64,000 nt of DNA from Janthinobacterium sp. TB1-E2 (GTDB taxonomy: Bacteria > Pseudomonadota > Gammaproteobacteria > Burkholderiales > Burkholderiaceae_D). A model generated the notes under the pieces. That model had not been told where the DNA came from, did not search any database, and saw nothing but the letters and a program-made list of their open reading frames with translations. Positions 53,548 to 63,553 of this stretch are shown in pieces (positions within the stretch are counted from its first letter, which is position 1; each line of letters opens with the position of its first letter). Made by a program: the position numbers and the translations under genes. The stretch is taken from assembly GCF_036885605.1 (NCBI RefSeq), contig NZ_CP142523.1, positions 5,084,001 to 5,148,000 of the forward strand. The letters are read 5' to 3'.

Positions 53548-53713
53548 GCTAAGTAATCCTCAGGAAATTATTGTGAATTTATGACGAACAGAACCGGATG
53601 CTATGCAAGGCGCCCACTGCGACGCAGTGCGAGCACTGCTAGCAGCGGGCAACGCCGCAGAGCGCCGGTTATGGAAGTCAGAAATCATAATAATTTATTG
53701 GGGGTTACTTAGC
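53548..53713. repeat. 166-bp hairpin-forming repeat, family A, copy 2
   Basis: Same length and same internal order as 36329-36494. The ends here are GCTAAGTAA(T)CC and GGTTACTTAGC, so the terminal arms differ from copy 1 yet still pair. The left inner arm has drifted (GGATGCTATGC, CCCACTGC) while the right arm keeps GCAGCGGG and GCAGAGCGCC. It lies in the divergent gap between the esterase and the second PRC-barrel gene. Confidence 0.85.
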
Positions 53714-53796
53714 ACCATTGAGGCAGATCAAACGCCACATAGTGCGTATGCTTAATCTGGATGTTCGAACAGCACTTCACACGAGGAGAGAACACC

Positions 53797-54390
53797 ATGA
53801 GCTATCTGGACCGCGACATCCTGGGCATGTACCGTAACCACGACGGCCCGGGGCCGGCCCTGATGGGGGCCGATACCCTGATCGGGGACGATGTCTACAA
53901 TCACGAAGACGAGGAGCTGGGCGACATCAAGGAAATCATGCTCGACATGCGCACCGGCCAGATCGCCTACGCCGTGCTGTCCTTCGGCGGCGTCCTGGGC
54001 ATGGGCGACAAGCTGTTTGCCGTGCCTTGGGAACGTCTGACCCTGGACACCGTCAACAAGCGCTTCCTGCTGAACGTCGACAAAGACTTGCTGAAAAACG
54101 CTCCCGGCTTCGACAAGGACAACTGGCCCGACATGGGCAGCGAAGCCTGGAACCAGCAGATGGAAGCATTCTATGGCAGCGGCACGCGCTACGGCAGCAT
54201 GGCAGGCCATATGCCATCCGGCAGCGACCTGCGCAGCGGCGCCAGCCTGCAATCGGGCAGCGAAGGCAGCCTGACCGGCAGCTCCATGAGCGGCAGCCGC
54301 GCCGGCACGGGCAGCGGCCAGGGCGACCTCGGCGATCTGGGCTCGCGCTCCTCGCTCAGCGATGATGATGATCTCAACAAGCGCACTTGA
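53797..54390 (+). CDS. PRC-barrel domain protein with Ser/Gly-rich tail, paralogue 2
   Basis: 197 residues from the ATG at 53797 with GAGGAG upstream. Residues 1-128 match the 17351 protein closely (GPGPALMGADTLIGD, IKEIMLDMRTGQIAYAV, KLFAVPWERLTLDTVNKRF, NAPGFDKDNWPDM). Residues 130-197 are a low-complexity tail of Gly, Ser and Met/Leu ending in an acidic DDDDLNKRT, absent from the paralogue. The tail is probably disordered. No signal peptide. The function is unknown; it is a likely recent paralogue of the first PRC gene. Confidence 0.85.
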   Translation: MSYLDRDILGMYRNHDGPGPALMGADTLIGDDVYNHEDEELGDIKEIMLDMRTGQIAYAVLSFGGVLGMGDKLFAVPWERLTLDTVNKRFLLNVDKDLLKNAPGFDKDNWPDMGSEAWNQQMEAFYGSGTRYGSMAGHMPSGSDLRSGASLQSGSEGSLTGSSMSGSRAGTGSGQGDLGDLGSRSSLSDDDDLNKRT

Positions 54391-54450
54391 GCCGGGTAGG
54401 TCGGGTAGGATGGATTAGAGGAGCATGTTGCTGCCCATCGTTAGCGTCAA

Positions 54451-54570
54451 GGCGCCTCTAGAAACCGTAGCGAGCAAGTTCAATATCGCGTTGAGTAGCG
54501 CAACCGTACTCTAGTACGGTGAGCAACGCCGACGCGATAGTGAGCTGCGCAGTAGGTTTATAGAGGCGCC
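54451..54570. repeat. Structured intergenic repeat, family B, copy 2
   Basis: Inverted relative to the copy at 311-420. Perfect 10-bp terminal arms GGCGCCTCTA and TAGAGGCGCC. The inner arms ATCGCGT and ACGCGAT pair; the corresponding arms in copy 1 have different sequence but also pair. The central CCGTACT-AGTACGG hairpin is shared. It ends one base before the hrpA stop codon. The rest of the gap 54391-54450 shows no feature. Confidence 0.8.
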
Positions 54571-54571
54571 A

Positions 54572-57500
54572 TCACCGCTGCATCGACTCCCATACCTTCT
54601 GCAGGCGTTTGGCAGACACCGGCATTGGCGTGCGCAACTCCTGCGCAAACAGCGACACGCGCAGCTCTTCCAGCATCCAGCGGAAGTCGACCAGTTTCGG
54701 GTCCGTGTTCTTGCCGGCCTGGCGGTCCTTGGCCTGGCGCAAGTACGGCGCGGCGGCCGATTGCCATTCGGCCATCAACTTGGTGTCGCGCGCGGGGTCG
54801 GCGCGCAGCTTTTCCAGACGCACGTTGATCGCCTTCAGATAGCGGGGGAAATGCGCGAGCTGCGTGTATTCGTTTTCCGTCAGGAAGCGTTTATGCACGA
54901 GGCCCTGCAGCTGCGACTGGATATCGGTAGCGGCCGCTGCGGGAATATTCTGCAGGCGCTTCGGCAAGCCGTGAAATTCCGTCAGCACTTGCGACAGCAA
55001 ACGGGCGATTTCATTGACCAGCAAGACCAAACGTGACTTGCCCTCCGCCTGGCGCTTGGCGAACGAGGCGGCGTCCAGCGGCAGCGGATCTTGCAGGCAG
55101 GCGATGTCGAGCGCCTTGTTGATGATTTGCTCGCGCAGCTCTTCCTGCGACCCCAGGGCCATGAATTGCATGCCCATCTGCTGCAAACCGGGGATGCTTT
55201 TCTCGACGTATTTGATCTGCTCCTTCATTTGCAGCGCGAACAGGCGGCGCAAACCGATCTTGTGCGTACGAGCGGCCACGGTCGGGTCGTCAAATACTTC
55301 CAGATCGCAATGCGTGCCCTTGTCGACCAGGGCGGGGAAGCCGATCAGGGTCAGCTTGCCCTGCACGATTTCCAGCAACTCCGGCAATTCGCCAAAGGTC
55401 CAGCCCGTCAAGCCCATGTGCTGCGAGACGGTGGCATTGCCGGACGCTGGCGCGGCAGCAGCGGCTGCGCCTTTGGCTGGCGCACCGCCCTTGCCTGCTG
55501 CCGCGTTGGCGGCGGCGCCCTGCGCTTGCGCCTGCAGCCGCGACGCCACTTGCGCGCCCGCCACCTTGGCACCGGGCGTACCCGTACCGGACACGCCCGA
55601 CACTTCGGCCAGCTTCTGGAAACTCTGGCGCGCCTGGCCGCCAAATTCCGCCTGCAAGGTGGCCAGGTTGCGGCCCATGTCCAGCTGGCGGCCATGCTCG
55701 TCGATCACTTTGAAATTCATGAAGTGATGGGCAGGCAGGGTTTCCGGCTTGAAGTCCGTCGTCAGCACATTGATCGTGATCTGCGTGCGGATATCTGCGA
55801 TGATGGCGTCGATCAGGTCGCCACGGCCAAACACGCCCGCTTCATGCACACGCTCGCAGAATTTCGCCGCATAGTCGGGCAGCGGCACGCAGTGGCGGCG
55901 CAATTTTTGCGGCAAGGATTTGAGCAGCAGATGCACTTTCTCCTTCAGCATGCCCGGCACCAGCCATTCGCAGCGCTCGCGCGGCAACTGGTTCAAGGCA
56001 TATAGGGGCACGCTCAAGGTCACGCCATCGCGCACGCTGCCCGGCTCGAAGTGGTACGTCAGGCCCATTTCCAGGCCCGTCACGGACATGGTTTTCGGGA
56101 ACAGGTCCGTCGTCACGCCGGCCGCCTCGTGGCGCATCAGCTCTTCGCGGTTCAGGTACAGCAGCTTCGGATTGTCGCGCGTGGCTTCCTTGTGCCACTT
56201 CTCGAAACCGGCGCCATTGCACACGTCCGCCGGCAGCAGCTTGTCGTAGAAAGCGGCGATCAGTTCATCGTCGACCAGCACGTCCAGGCGGCGCGACTTG
56301 TGCTCGAGATTTTCGATGTCCTTGATCAGCTTGTGGTTGTGCGCAAAGAACGGTGCGCGCGTATCGAAGTCGCCGCCGACCAAGGCGTCGCGGATGAAGA
56401 TTTCGCGCGCTTCCGGCAAATTGAAATTGCCGTAGTTGATGCGGCGCTGGCTGTACACCACCAGGCCATATAAGGTCGCCCGTTCGGACGCCGTCACCTG
56501 CGCCGAGCGTTTTTCCCAGCGCGGCTCGCCCCACGATTTCTTCAGCAGGTGCTCACCCACTTTTTCCAGCCACTCGGGCTGGATCTGCGCCACGCAGCGC
56601 GCGTACAGGCGCGTCGTGTCGACCAGTTCGGCCGCCATGATCCATTTGCCCGGCTTTTTCAGCAGCGAGGAACCGGGCCAGATATGGAACTTGATGCCGC
56701 GCGCGCCCAGATACCCGGCGCCCGGCTCGTCCTCGCCCTTGAAGCCGATGTTGCCCAGCAAGCCGGTCAGCAAGGCCATGTGCAGGTTGTCGTAGGTGGC
56801 CGGCGCTTCGTTCAATCGCCAGCCCTGCTCCTTGACGATGGTCAGCAGCTGCGAATGCACGTCGCGCCATTCGCGCAGGCGCATCTGCGACAGGAAATTC
56901 GTGCGGCAATTGTCTTGCAGCTGGCGGTTGGTTTTCTTGTGCTCGATGGCGGACTCGAACCAGCGCCAGATCTTCAGGTAGCTCAAGAATTCCGATTTTT
57001 CATCGGCGAACTTCTTGTGCGCTTCGTCGGCCGCCTGCTGGTGTTCCATCGGGCGGTCGCGCGGGTCTTGCACGGACAGGGCGGAAGCGACGATCAGCAC
57101 TTCGCTCAAGCACGCGTTATCGAGCGCGGCGAGTATCATGCGGCCCACGCGCGGGTCGAGCGGCAGCTTGGCGAGCTTGTTGCCCAGCGGCGTAAGTTTA
57201 TTGACTTCATCGACGGCGCCCAGTTCCTGCAGCAACTGGTAGCCGTCGGCGATCGCGCGCGCCAGCGGCGGCTCGATGAAGGGGAAGGTTTCCACATCCG
57301 TCAGGTGCAAGGACTTCATGCGCAGGATGACGGCGGCCAGCGAGGAACGCAGGATTTCCGGTTCCGTGAATTTCGGGCGCAGCAAATAATCCTGCTCTTC
57401 GTACAGGCGGATGCAGACGCCGTCGGCCACGCGGCCGCAACGGCCCGCACGCTGGTTGGCGGCCGACTGGGCGATCGGCTCGACCTGCAGCTGCTCGACC

Positions 57501-58798
57501 TTGTTGCGGTAGCTATAGCGTTTCACCCGCGCCAGGCCCGCGTCGACCACGTAGCGGATACCGGGCACGGTCAGCGAGGTTTCCGCCACGTTGGTGGCCA
57601 GCACGATGCGGCGCGCATTGCTGGTTTTAAACACGCGCTCCTGCTCCTCGGCCGACAGGCGGGCGAACAGGGGCAAAATTTCCACATGCGGCGGATGGTG
57701 CTTGCGCAACGCTTCGGCACAGTCGCGGATTTCGCGCTCGCCCGGCAAGAACACCAGCACGTCGCCCGAACCGATGCGGCACAGCTCTTCCACGCCATCG
57801 ACGACGGCATCCATCAAGTCGCGCTTTTCCCGCGCAGCAGCCGTGCGCTGGCCAGGTTTGTCAGGGTTGGCGGCGCCGGGCATGGCCACCTGTTCGCGTT
57901 CGACGGGACGGTAGCGCACTTCCACCTGGTACAGGCGGCCCGACACTTCGATCACGGGGGCCGGTTTTTCCGGCGTGCCGAAATGGCGCGAGAAGCGTTC
58001 CGCATCGATGGTGGCCGACGTGATGATGATTTTCAGGTCGGGCCGGCGCGGCAGCAGCTGTTTCAGGTAGCCGAGCAGGAAGTCGATGTTCAGGCTGCGT
58101 TCGTGCGCTTCGTCGATGATGATGGTGTCGTAATTTTTCAACAACGGGTCGGTCTGCGTCTCGGCCAGCAAGATACCGTCCGTCATCAGCTTGACGGACG
58201 CGCCACGGCTCAGGGTATCGGTAAAGCGCACCTTGAAGCCCACGGTTTCGCCCAGCGGCGTGCCCAGCTCCTGCGCAATGCGCTTGGCCGTCGACGAGGC
58301 GGCGATACGCCGCGGCTGCGTGTGGCCGATCATGCCCTTCTGTCCGCGTCCCAATTCCAGGCAAATCTTCGGCAATTGGGTCGTCTTGCCGGAACCCGTC
58401 TCGCCCGAGACGATGATCACCTGGTTTTCCAGCAAGGCCTTGGCGATTTCCGCGCGCCGGCCCGAGACGGGCAAGTCTTCCGGATACGTGATCGGTGGCA
58501 GCGGATTGCGGAAAGCCTTTTCCGCTTCGCGCGCGGCGCGGGCTGCGTCACGGCTTTCGCGCTCTTCGCGGCTAGCCTGGTCATTGCGCGGCGGCTGCCC
58601 CTCACGCGGCGGGCGCGGCGCACGCTGCTGCTGTTGCTGTTTCTGTTGTTCCGCGCGCGGCGGCTGCTGCCTTTGCTGGCTCACGGGCGGGCGCTGGCGG
58701 CCCTGCGCAGGCGTGGCGGCAGGCGCGGAAACATCCCCGCCGGCGGGCACATTTGCAACGTTGGAAGGAGGGGAAGACTTATTGCTGGCTGAAGACAT
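54572..58798 (-). CDS. hrpA: ATP-dependent RNA helicase HrpA (DEAH box)
   Basis: 1408 residues, longer than usual because of an N-terminal low-complexity extension (1-110, Gln/Arg/Pro/Ala-rich) and an Ala/Gly-rich insertion late in the protein (TPGAKVAGAQVASRLQ onward). Helicase motif I is SGETGSGKTT at 131-140 and motif II DEAH at 229-232. Motif III SATIDAERFS and motif VI QRAGRCGRV are also present. OB-fold and a C-terminal DUF3418-type region follow. In E. coli HrpA rescues stalled ribosomes and processes mRNA. It is divergent from argA with 56 bases between starts. Confidence 0.95.
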   Translation of the reverse strand: MSSASNKSSPPSNVANVPAGGDVSAPAATPAQGRQRPPVSQQRQQPPRAEQQKQQQQQRAPRPPREGQPPRNDQASREERESRDAARAAREAEKAFRNPLPPITYPEDLPVSGRRAEIAKALLENQVIIVSGETGSGKTTQLPKICLELGRGQKGMIGHTQPRRIAASSTAKRIAQELGTPLGETVGFKVRFTDTLSRGASVKLMTDGILLAETQTDPLLKNYDTIIIDEAHERSLNIDFLLGYLKQLLPRRPDLKIIITSATIDAERFSRHFGTPEKPAPVIEVSGRLYQVEVRYRPVEREQVAMPGAANPDKPGQRTAAAREKRDLMDAVVDGVEELCRIGSGDVLVFLPGEREIRDCAEALRKHHPPHVEILPLFARLSAEEQERVFKTSNARRIVLATNVAETSLTVPGIRYVVDAGLARVKRYSYRNKVEQLQVEPIAQSAANQRAGRCGRVADGVCIRLYEEQDYLLRPKFTEPEILRSSLAAVILRMKSLHLTDVETFPFIEPPLARAIADGYQLLQELGAVDEVNKLTPLGNKLAKLPLDPRVGRMILAALDNACLSEVLIVASALSVQDPRDRPMEHQQAADEAHKKFADEKSEFLSYLKIWRWFESAIEHKKTNRQLQDNCRTNFLSQMRLREWRDVHSQLLTIVKEQGWRLNEAPATYDNLHMALLTGLLGNIGFKGEDEPGAGYLGARGIKFHIWPGSSLLKKPGKWIMAAELVDTTRLYARCVAQIQPEWLEKVGEHLLKKSWGEPRWEKRSAQVTASERATLYGLVVYSQRRINYGNFNLPEAREIFIRDALVGGDFDTRAPFFAHNHKLIKDIENLEHKSRRLDVLVDDELIAAFYDKLLPADVCNGAGFEKWHKEATRDNPKLLYLNREELMRHEAAGVTTDLFPKTMSVTGLEMGLTYHFEPGSVRDGVTLSVPLYALNQLPRERCEWLVPGMLKEKVHLLLKSLPQKLRRHCVPLPDYAAKFCERVHEAGVFGRGDLIDAIIADIRTQITINVLTTDFKPETLPAHHFMNFKVIDEHGRQLDMGRNLATLQAEFGGQARQSFQKLAEVSGVSGTGTPGAKVAGAQVASRLQAQAQGAAANAAAGKGGAPAKGAAAAAAPASGNATVSQHMGLTGWTFGELPELLEIVQGKLTLIGFPALVDKGTHCDLEVFDDPTVAARTHKIGLRRLFALQMKEQIKYVEKSIPGLQQMGMQFMALGSQEELREQIINKALDIACLQDPLPLDAASFAKRQAEGKSRLVLLVNEIARLLSQVLTEFHGLPKRLQNIPAAAATDIQSQLQGLVHKRFLTENEYTQLAHFPRYLKAINVRLEKLRADPARDTKLMAEWQSAAAPYLRQAKDRQAGKNTDPKLVDFRWMLEELRVSLFAQELRTPMPVSAKRLQKVWESMQR

Positions 58799-58841
58799 TG
58801 TTTTTTACAGGTATTTTAAGCGCGCACATCGCGCAGCGAAT

Positions 58842-58847
58842 TATAAT
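58842..58847 (+). promoter_or_regulatory. Consensus -10 element close to the argA start
   Basis: TATAAT, seven bases before the ATG at 58855, with no good -35 at normal spacing. If used, transcription would begin at or next to the start codon and give a leaderless mRNA. No Shine-Dalgarno is present upstream of argA. Confidence 0.4.
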
Positions 58848-58854
58848 GCGCTTA

Positions 58855-60165
58855 ATGGAAAACCCTACCCAATTCGTCCAATGGCTGCGCTCCGTCGCGC
58901 CCTACATCCACGCCTTTCGCGGCAAGACCTTCGTGGTCGCCTTCCCCGGTGAACTCGTCAGCGCCGGGGCGCTGCAGGTGCTGGCCCATGATTTGTCCCT
59001 GCTGCATGCGCTGGACATCAATGTCACCGTCGTCTACGGCTCGCGGCCGCAGGTGGCGGAACAGCTGGCCTTGCGTAACGTCGAAGGCCGCTTCCACAAT
59101 GGCGTGCGCATCACGGACATCGCCGCGCTGGAATGCGCGAAGGAAGCCGCCGGCGAGCTGCGCCTCGATATCGAGGCCGCGTTCAGCCAGGGCTTGCCGA
59201 ACACGCCCATGTCGCATGCGGCCATCCGTATCATTTCAGGCAACTTCATCACGGCGCGCCCGCTGGGCGTGATCGATGGCGTGGACCTGGAACTGACGGG
59301 CATCACGCGCAAGGTCGACGCCGAAACCATCCATTCCATCCTCGGTTCGGACGGCCTGGTGCTGCTCTCGCCGCTGGGCTTCTCGCCCACGGGCGAGGCG
59401 TTCAACCTGACGATGGAAGACGTGGCTTGCAGCGCCGCCATCGCCCTGCACGCGGATAAACTGATTTTCATTACCGAAACGCCAATGATGGAAGACGCGA
59501 CGGGCGTGGAAATCCGCGAACTGTCGTCGCACCAGGCCGAAGCCGTGCTGATGGCCGGCTTCCTGCCCGACGCCACGGCGTTTTATTTGAAACATTGCGT
59601 CAAGGCCTGCCACAACGGCGTCGAGCGCTCGCACATCGTGCCGTTCTCGATGGATGGCTCGGCCCTGCTGGAATTGTTTACCCATGATGGCGTGGGCACC
59701 ATGATCAGCCATGAAAACCTGGAAAGCCTGCGCCAGGCCACCATCGAAGACGTGGGCGGCATCATCAAACTGATCGAACCGCTGGAAGCGGACGGCACCC
59801 TCGTCAAACGGGGCCGCGAGCTGATCGAACGCGAAATCGATTATTTCTCCGTCATCGAGCATGATGGCGTGATCTTCGGCTGCGCCGCCCTGTACCCGTT
59901 CCCCGCGCAAAAGATGGCGGAAATGGCATGCTTGACGGTCAACCCGGAAGTGCAAGCCCAGGGCGACGGCGAACGCATCCTGAAACACATGGAAAACCGC
60001 GCGCGCGCCGCCGGCCTGAACAAACTGTTCGTGCTGACCACGCGCACCTCGCACTGGTTCAAGAAGCGCGGTTTCGTGCCGGCCACCGTCGACGACTTGC
60101 CGAAGGACCGCCAGCACATGTATAACTGGCAGCGCAAATCGCAGGTTCTCATCAAAACCTTGTAA
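58855..60165 (+). CDS. argA: N-acetylglutamate synthase
   Basis: 436 residues from the ATG at 58855 (MENPTQFVQWLRSVAPYIHAFRG); an ATG at 58846 would add three. The amino-acid-kinase-like domain (about 20-280) contains TFVVAFPGELVSAGALQVLAHDL and VVYGSRPQVAEQLALRN. It is followed by a GNAT domain (about 290-430) with MACLTVNPEVQAQGDGERILKHMENRARAAG and RTSHWFKKRGF. It acetylates glutamate in the first step of arginine synthesis. Arginine feedback on the kinase-like domain is known for the family. Confidence 0.94.
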   Translation: MENPTQFVQWLRSVAPYIHAFRGKTFVVAFPGELVSAGALQVLAHDLSLLHALDINVTVVYGSRPQVAEQLALRNVEGRFHNGVRITDIAALECAKEAAGELRLDIEAAFSQGLPNTPMSHAAIRIISGNFITARPLGVIDGVDLELTGITRKVDAETIHSILGSDGLVLLSPLGFSPTGEAFNLTMEDVACSAAIALHADKLIFITETPMMEDATGVEIRELSSHQAEAVLMAGFLPDATAFYLKHCVKACHNGVERSHIVPFSMDGSALLELFTHDGVGTMISHENLESLRQATIEDVGGIIKLIEPLEADGTLVKRGRELIEREIDYFSVIEHDGVIFGCAALYPFPAQKMAEMACLTVNPEVQAQGDGERILKHMENRARAAGLNKLFVLTTRTSHWFKKRGFVPATVDDLPKDRQHMYNWQRKSQVLIKTL

Positions 60166-60169
60166 AAAG

Positions 60170-60195
60170 AAAAAGCCCGGCATGCCGGGCTTTTT
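60170..60195. terminator. Bidirectional terminator between argA and kdsA
   Basis: GCCCGGCATGCCGGGC is perfectly palindromic, with AAAAA before and TTTTT after. The genes converge here. Confidence 0.92.
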
Positions 60196-60208
60196 CACAT
60201 TGAGATCA

Positions 60209-61150
<942 letters not shown>

Positions 61151-61273
61151 TCAAATTTGATCCAGCGCAAGGGCGCGGCAAACGGCGTGTCGCCAGGCCG
61201 CGACGGCCCCGCGAGGGCAGGCGCAAAGTGCCTTATAATCACGCTTTATCTCTACACTGATTCAGGAGCACAG

Positions 61274-61546
61274 ATGGCCCGCACGATCCACTGCATCAAA
61301 CTCAACAAGGAAGCCGAAGGATTGGATTTCCCGCCGTACCCGGGCGAACTGGGCAAGAAGATTTACGAATCCGTGTCGAAGGAAGCATGGGCTGCCTGGC
61401 TCAAGCACCAGACCATGCTGGTCAATGAAAACCGGCTGAACCTGGCCGACGCGCGCGCCCGCAAATACCTGGCCACGCAGATGGAAAAGCATTTCTTCGG
61501 CGATGGCGCCGATGCCGCCATGGGCTACGTGCCGCCAACGGAATAA
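61274..61546 (+). CDS. yggX: YggX-family Fe(2+)-trafficking/oxidative damage protection protein
   Basis: 90 residues, the family length. Characteristic [27 protein letters not shown] with the conserved Cys7, then [23 protein letters not shown] and [14 protein letters not shown]. YggX protects iron-sulfur proteins and limits Fenton damage. The start ATG at 61274 has CAGGAG upstream. A TATAAT is visible at 61234-61239 in the preceding gap. Confidence 0.95.
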   Translation: MARTIHCIKLNKEAEGLDFPPYPGELGKKIYESVSKEAWAAWLKHQTMLVNENRLNLADARARKYLATQMEKHFFGDGADAAMGYVPPTE

Positions 61547-61713
61547 GTTTTATCGCTTGCCCGTGACCACGTCACGGGCAGTTTCGCCTACGTTTCACGC
61601 CCGCCTCCGCCGTTTCACGGCACCGCCTCCCCGTTTCGTCGCACACCGCTCGCCGCCCATGCCGCCGGCTGGCACAGTACGTCCATCGACAACCTCATTC
61701 CAAGGCGGACACC

Positions 61714-62250
61714 ATGTTGCAGCAAATCTTCAGCCACACTCCCCTCTACGTCTGGGCCATCCTGGGCTTTCTCGTCTACCGGGGCGTGCTGGCCAGCCGC
61801 GCGCGCGAAGTGACCTTGCGCAAGCTGTGCATCATTCCCATGGTGATGCTGGCGCTGTCGCTGAGCGGCGTGCATGGCAGTTTCGGCTTCGATGGCGTGG
61901 CGCCGTTCGCCTGGGCAATCGGCGCCCTGGCCGGTGCGGCGCTGGCGTGGACGCTGACCGATGCGCGCAAGATCGTCGCCATTCCCGAACGGAGCAGCGT
62001 GCGGCGTCCCGGCAGCTGGGTGCCGTTGATCTTGATGATGAGTATCTTCTGCATGAAATATGCGGTGGCCGTGACCCTGGCCATCGCGCCAGCCTATGCC
62101 CACGCGACCGGCTTCATCGCACCAGTCTGCCTCGGCTATGGCTGCTTCAGCGGCCTCTTCCTCGGCGGCTTGCTGCGCACCATGGCCGTGTACCGGGCTG
62201 TGCAAAGTGAAGGCTGGGGTCAGACCCGGCGGGGGAATGCGCCCCAGTGA
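61714..62250 (+). CDS. Small integral membrane protein (DUF6622-like), C-terminus from a repeat
   Basis: 178 residues with four to five hydrophobic segments (about 10-25, 40-55, 68-83, 104-125 and 135-150). There is a basic/aromatic N-terminus (MLQQIFSHTPLYVWAIL) and a conserved-looking RSSVRRPGSWVPL loop. I recall similar proteins as DUF6622, without a known function. The last 11 or so residues (GQTRRGNAPQ) and the TGA stop are read from a family C repeat that begins at 62216, so the tail is probably not ancestral. Confidence 0.75.
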   Translation: MLQQIFSHTPLYVWAILGFLVYRGVLASRAREVTLRKLCIIPMVMLALSLSGVHGSFGFDGVAPFAWAIGALAGAALAWTLTDARKIVAIPERSSVRRPGSWVPLILMMSIFCMKYAVAVTLAIAPAYAHATGFIAPVCLGYGCFSGLFLGGLLRTMAVYRAVQSEGWGQTRRGNAPQ

Positions 62251-62282
62251 GGCGCATTCCGATCACGCAGTGACTGACCCCG
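62216..62282. repeat. GGGGTCAG-type intergenic repeat, family C, copy 2
   Basis: TGGGGTCAG at the left and CTGACCCCG at the right, enclosing the stem GGAATGCGCC/GGCGCATTCC. It shares end sequences with 17773-17840 but the inner stem differs in sequence while keeping its pairing. It covers the 3' end of the small membrane protein gene and ends 15 bases before the rpiA stop. Confidence 0.8.
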
Positions 62283-62297
62283 GATTTCTGCTGCGTA

Positions 62298-62975
62298 TCA
62301 GTAGGCCAAAGTACGCACGCCTTCCGGCATGCCCAGCAGGCAGACATTCGCGCCGCGCACGGCGAACAGGCCGACGGCGATGACGCCGACGATCTGGTTG
62401 ATCTGCTGTTCCAGCGCCACCGGGTCGGCAATTTTCAAGCCCAGCACGTCGATGATCTCGCCGCCGTTATCCGTAATGAACGCTTGATCGCTGCCAGCCT
62501 TCAGGCGCAAGCGGGGCGTGCCGCCCAGCGCGGCCAGCTGACGCGAGACGGCGGCGCGCGCCATCGGCACCACTTCCACCGGCAGCGGGAAGGCGCCCAG
62601 GGTTTCCACCAGCTTGGAGCCGTCGGCGATGCAGACGAACTGTTTCGCGACGGACGCGACGATCTTTTCACGCGTCAATGCCGCGCCGCCGCCCTTGATC
62701 ATGGCGCCGCTGGCCGTGATTTCATCGGCGCCGTCGATGTAGACGGCGATCGATTCGACGTCGTTCAAGTCGAAGACGGGAATGCCATGGCCTGCCAGGC
62801 GCGCGGCCGTCGCTTCGGACGACGCGACCGTCCCCTTGATACGGTCCTTGATCTTGGCCAGTTCATCGATGAAAAAGTTGGCGGTGGAACCGGTGCCGAC
62901 ACCGATGATTTCACCGTCCACCACATAGTTAATGGCGGCGCGGGCTACGGCTTGCTTCAATTCGTCTTGGGTCAT
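62298..62975 (-). CDS. rpiA: Ribose-5-phosphate isomerase A
   Basis: 225 residues. It interconverts ribose-5-phosphate and ribulose-5-phosphate in the pentose phosphate pathway. [15 protein letters not shown] (phosphate loop), [22 protein letters not shown] and [20 protein letters not shown] contain the conserved Asp and Lys of the active site. [19 protein letters not shown] is also typical. Full length with a normal start at 62975. Confidence 0.96.
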   Translation of the reverse strand: MTQDELKQAVARAAINYVVDGEIIGVGTGSTANFFIDELAKIKDRIKGTVASSEATAARLAGHGIPVFDLNDVESIAVYIDGADEITASGAMIKGGGAALTREKIVASVAKQFVCIADGSKLVETLGAFPLPVEVVPMARAAVSRQLAALGGTPRLRLKAGSDQAFITDNGGEIIDVLGLKIADPVALEQQINQIVGVIAVGLFAVRGANVCLLGMPEGVRTLAY

Positions 62976-63182
62976 GGCAAAAAAAGGCTAAAGTGGGGAA
63001 TGCCGCTATTTTAACGGATTGCCAGCCCGGCCAGCCGGCCATGATGACGGGCCATGCGATGGAATACAACAGCCAAGCGGGAAACCTTTGCCCCAGGGCA
63101 ATTCCCAGCCAATTCCTCTCTATGCACTCTAAAATATGCGAAAATGGCACGATTGCCCGATATGACGTTCCAGGAATAGCAC

Positions 63183-63551
63183 ATGAATCACAGTAAACAG
63201 GTACTTGTTGTCGATGACAGCCGGGTTTCACGTTTGATGTCGCATCAGTTCATCCTCAGCAAACATGCCGACTGGCAAGTGATTGAGGCGGCGACCGGTG
63301 AAGAAGCCCTGGAAAAAGTCAAGACCATCAGCCCTGTGCTGATATTACTGGATGTCAACATGCCCGGCATGGGCGGCGTGGCGGCGGCGGAACAATTGCG
63401 CGCGCTGTGCCCGCAAACGCACATCATTCTCGTCACGGCCAACGTGCAAAATGCCATCCGCAACCGCGCCACTGAGCTCGGCGTCGGCTTCATGGAAAAA
63501 CCGATCACGGAAACGCGCATCCACCAGCTGATCGCGTCACTGGGACTGTGA
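63183..63551 (+). CDS. Single-domain response regulator (CheY-like)
   Basis: 122 residues, receiver domain only. Acidic pair Asp11-Asp12, phosphoacceptor Asp57 in LILLDVNMPGMGG, Thr85 in LVTANV, and Lys106 in FMEKPITETR. Shine-Dalgarno AGGAA precedes the ATG. The next gene, CheC-like, starts two bases after the stop, so the pair works together, probably in chemotaxis or signalling by phospho-receiver. No kinase is visible in the window. Confidence 0.92.
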   Translation: MNHSKQVLVVDDSRVSRLMSHQFILSKHADWQVIEAATGEEALEKVKTISPVLILLDVNMPGMGGVAAAEQLRALCPQTHIILVTANVQNAIRNRATELGVGFMEKPITETRIHQLIASLGL

Positions 63552-63553
63552 GC

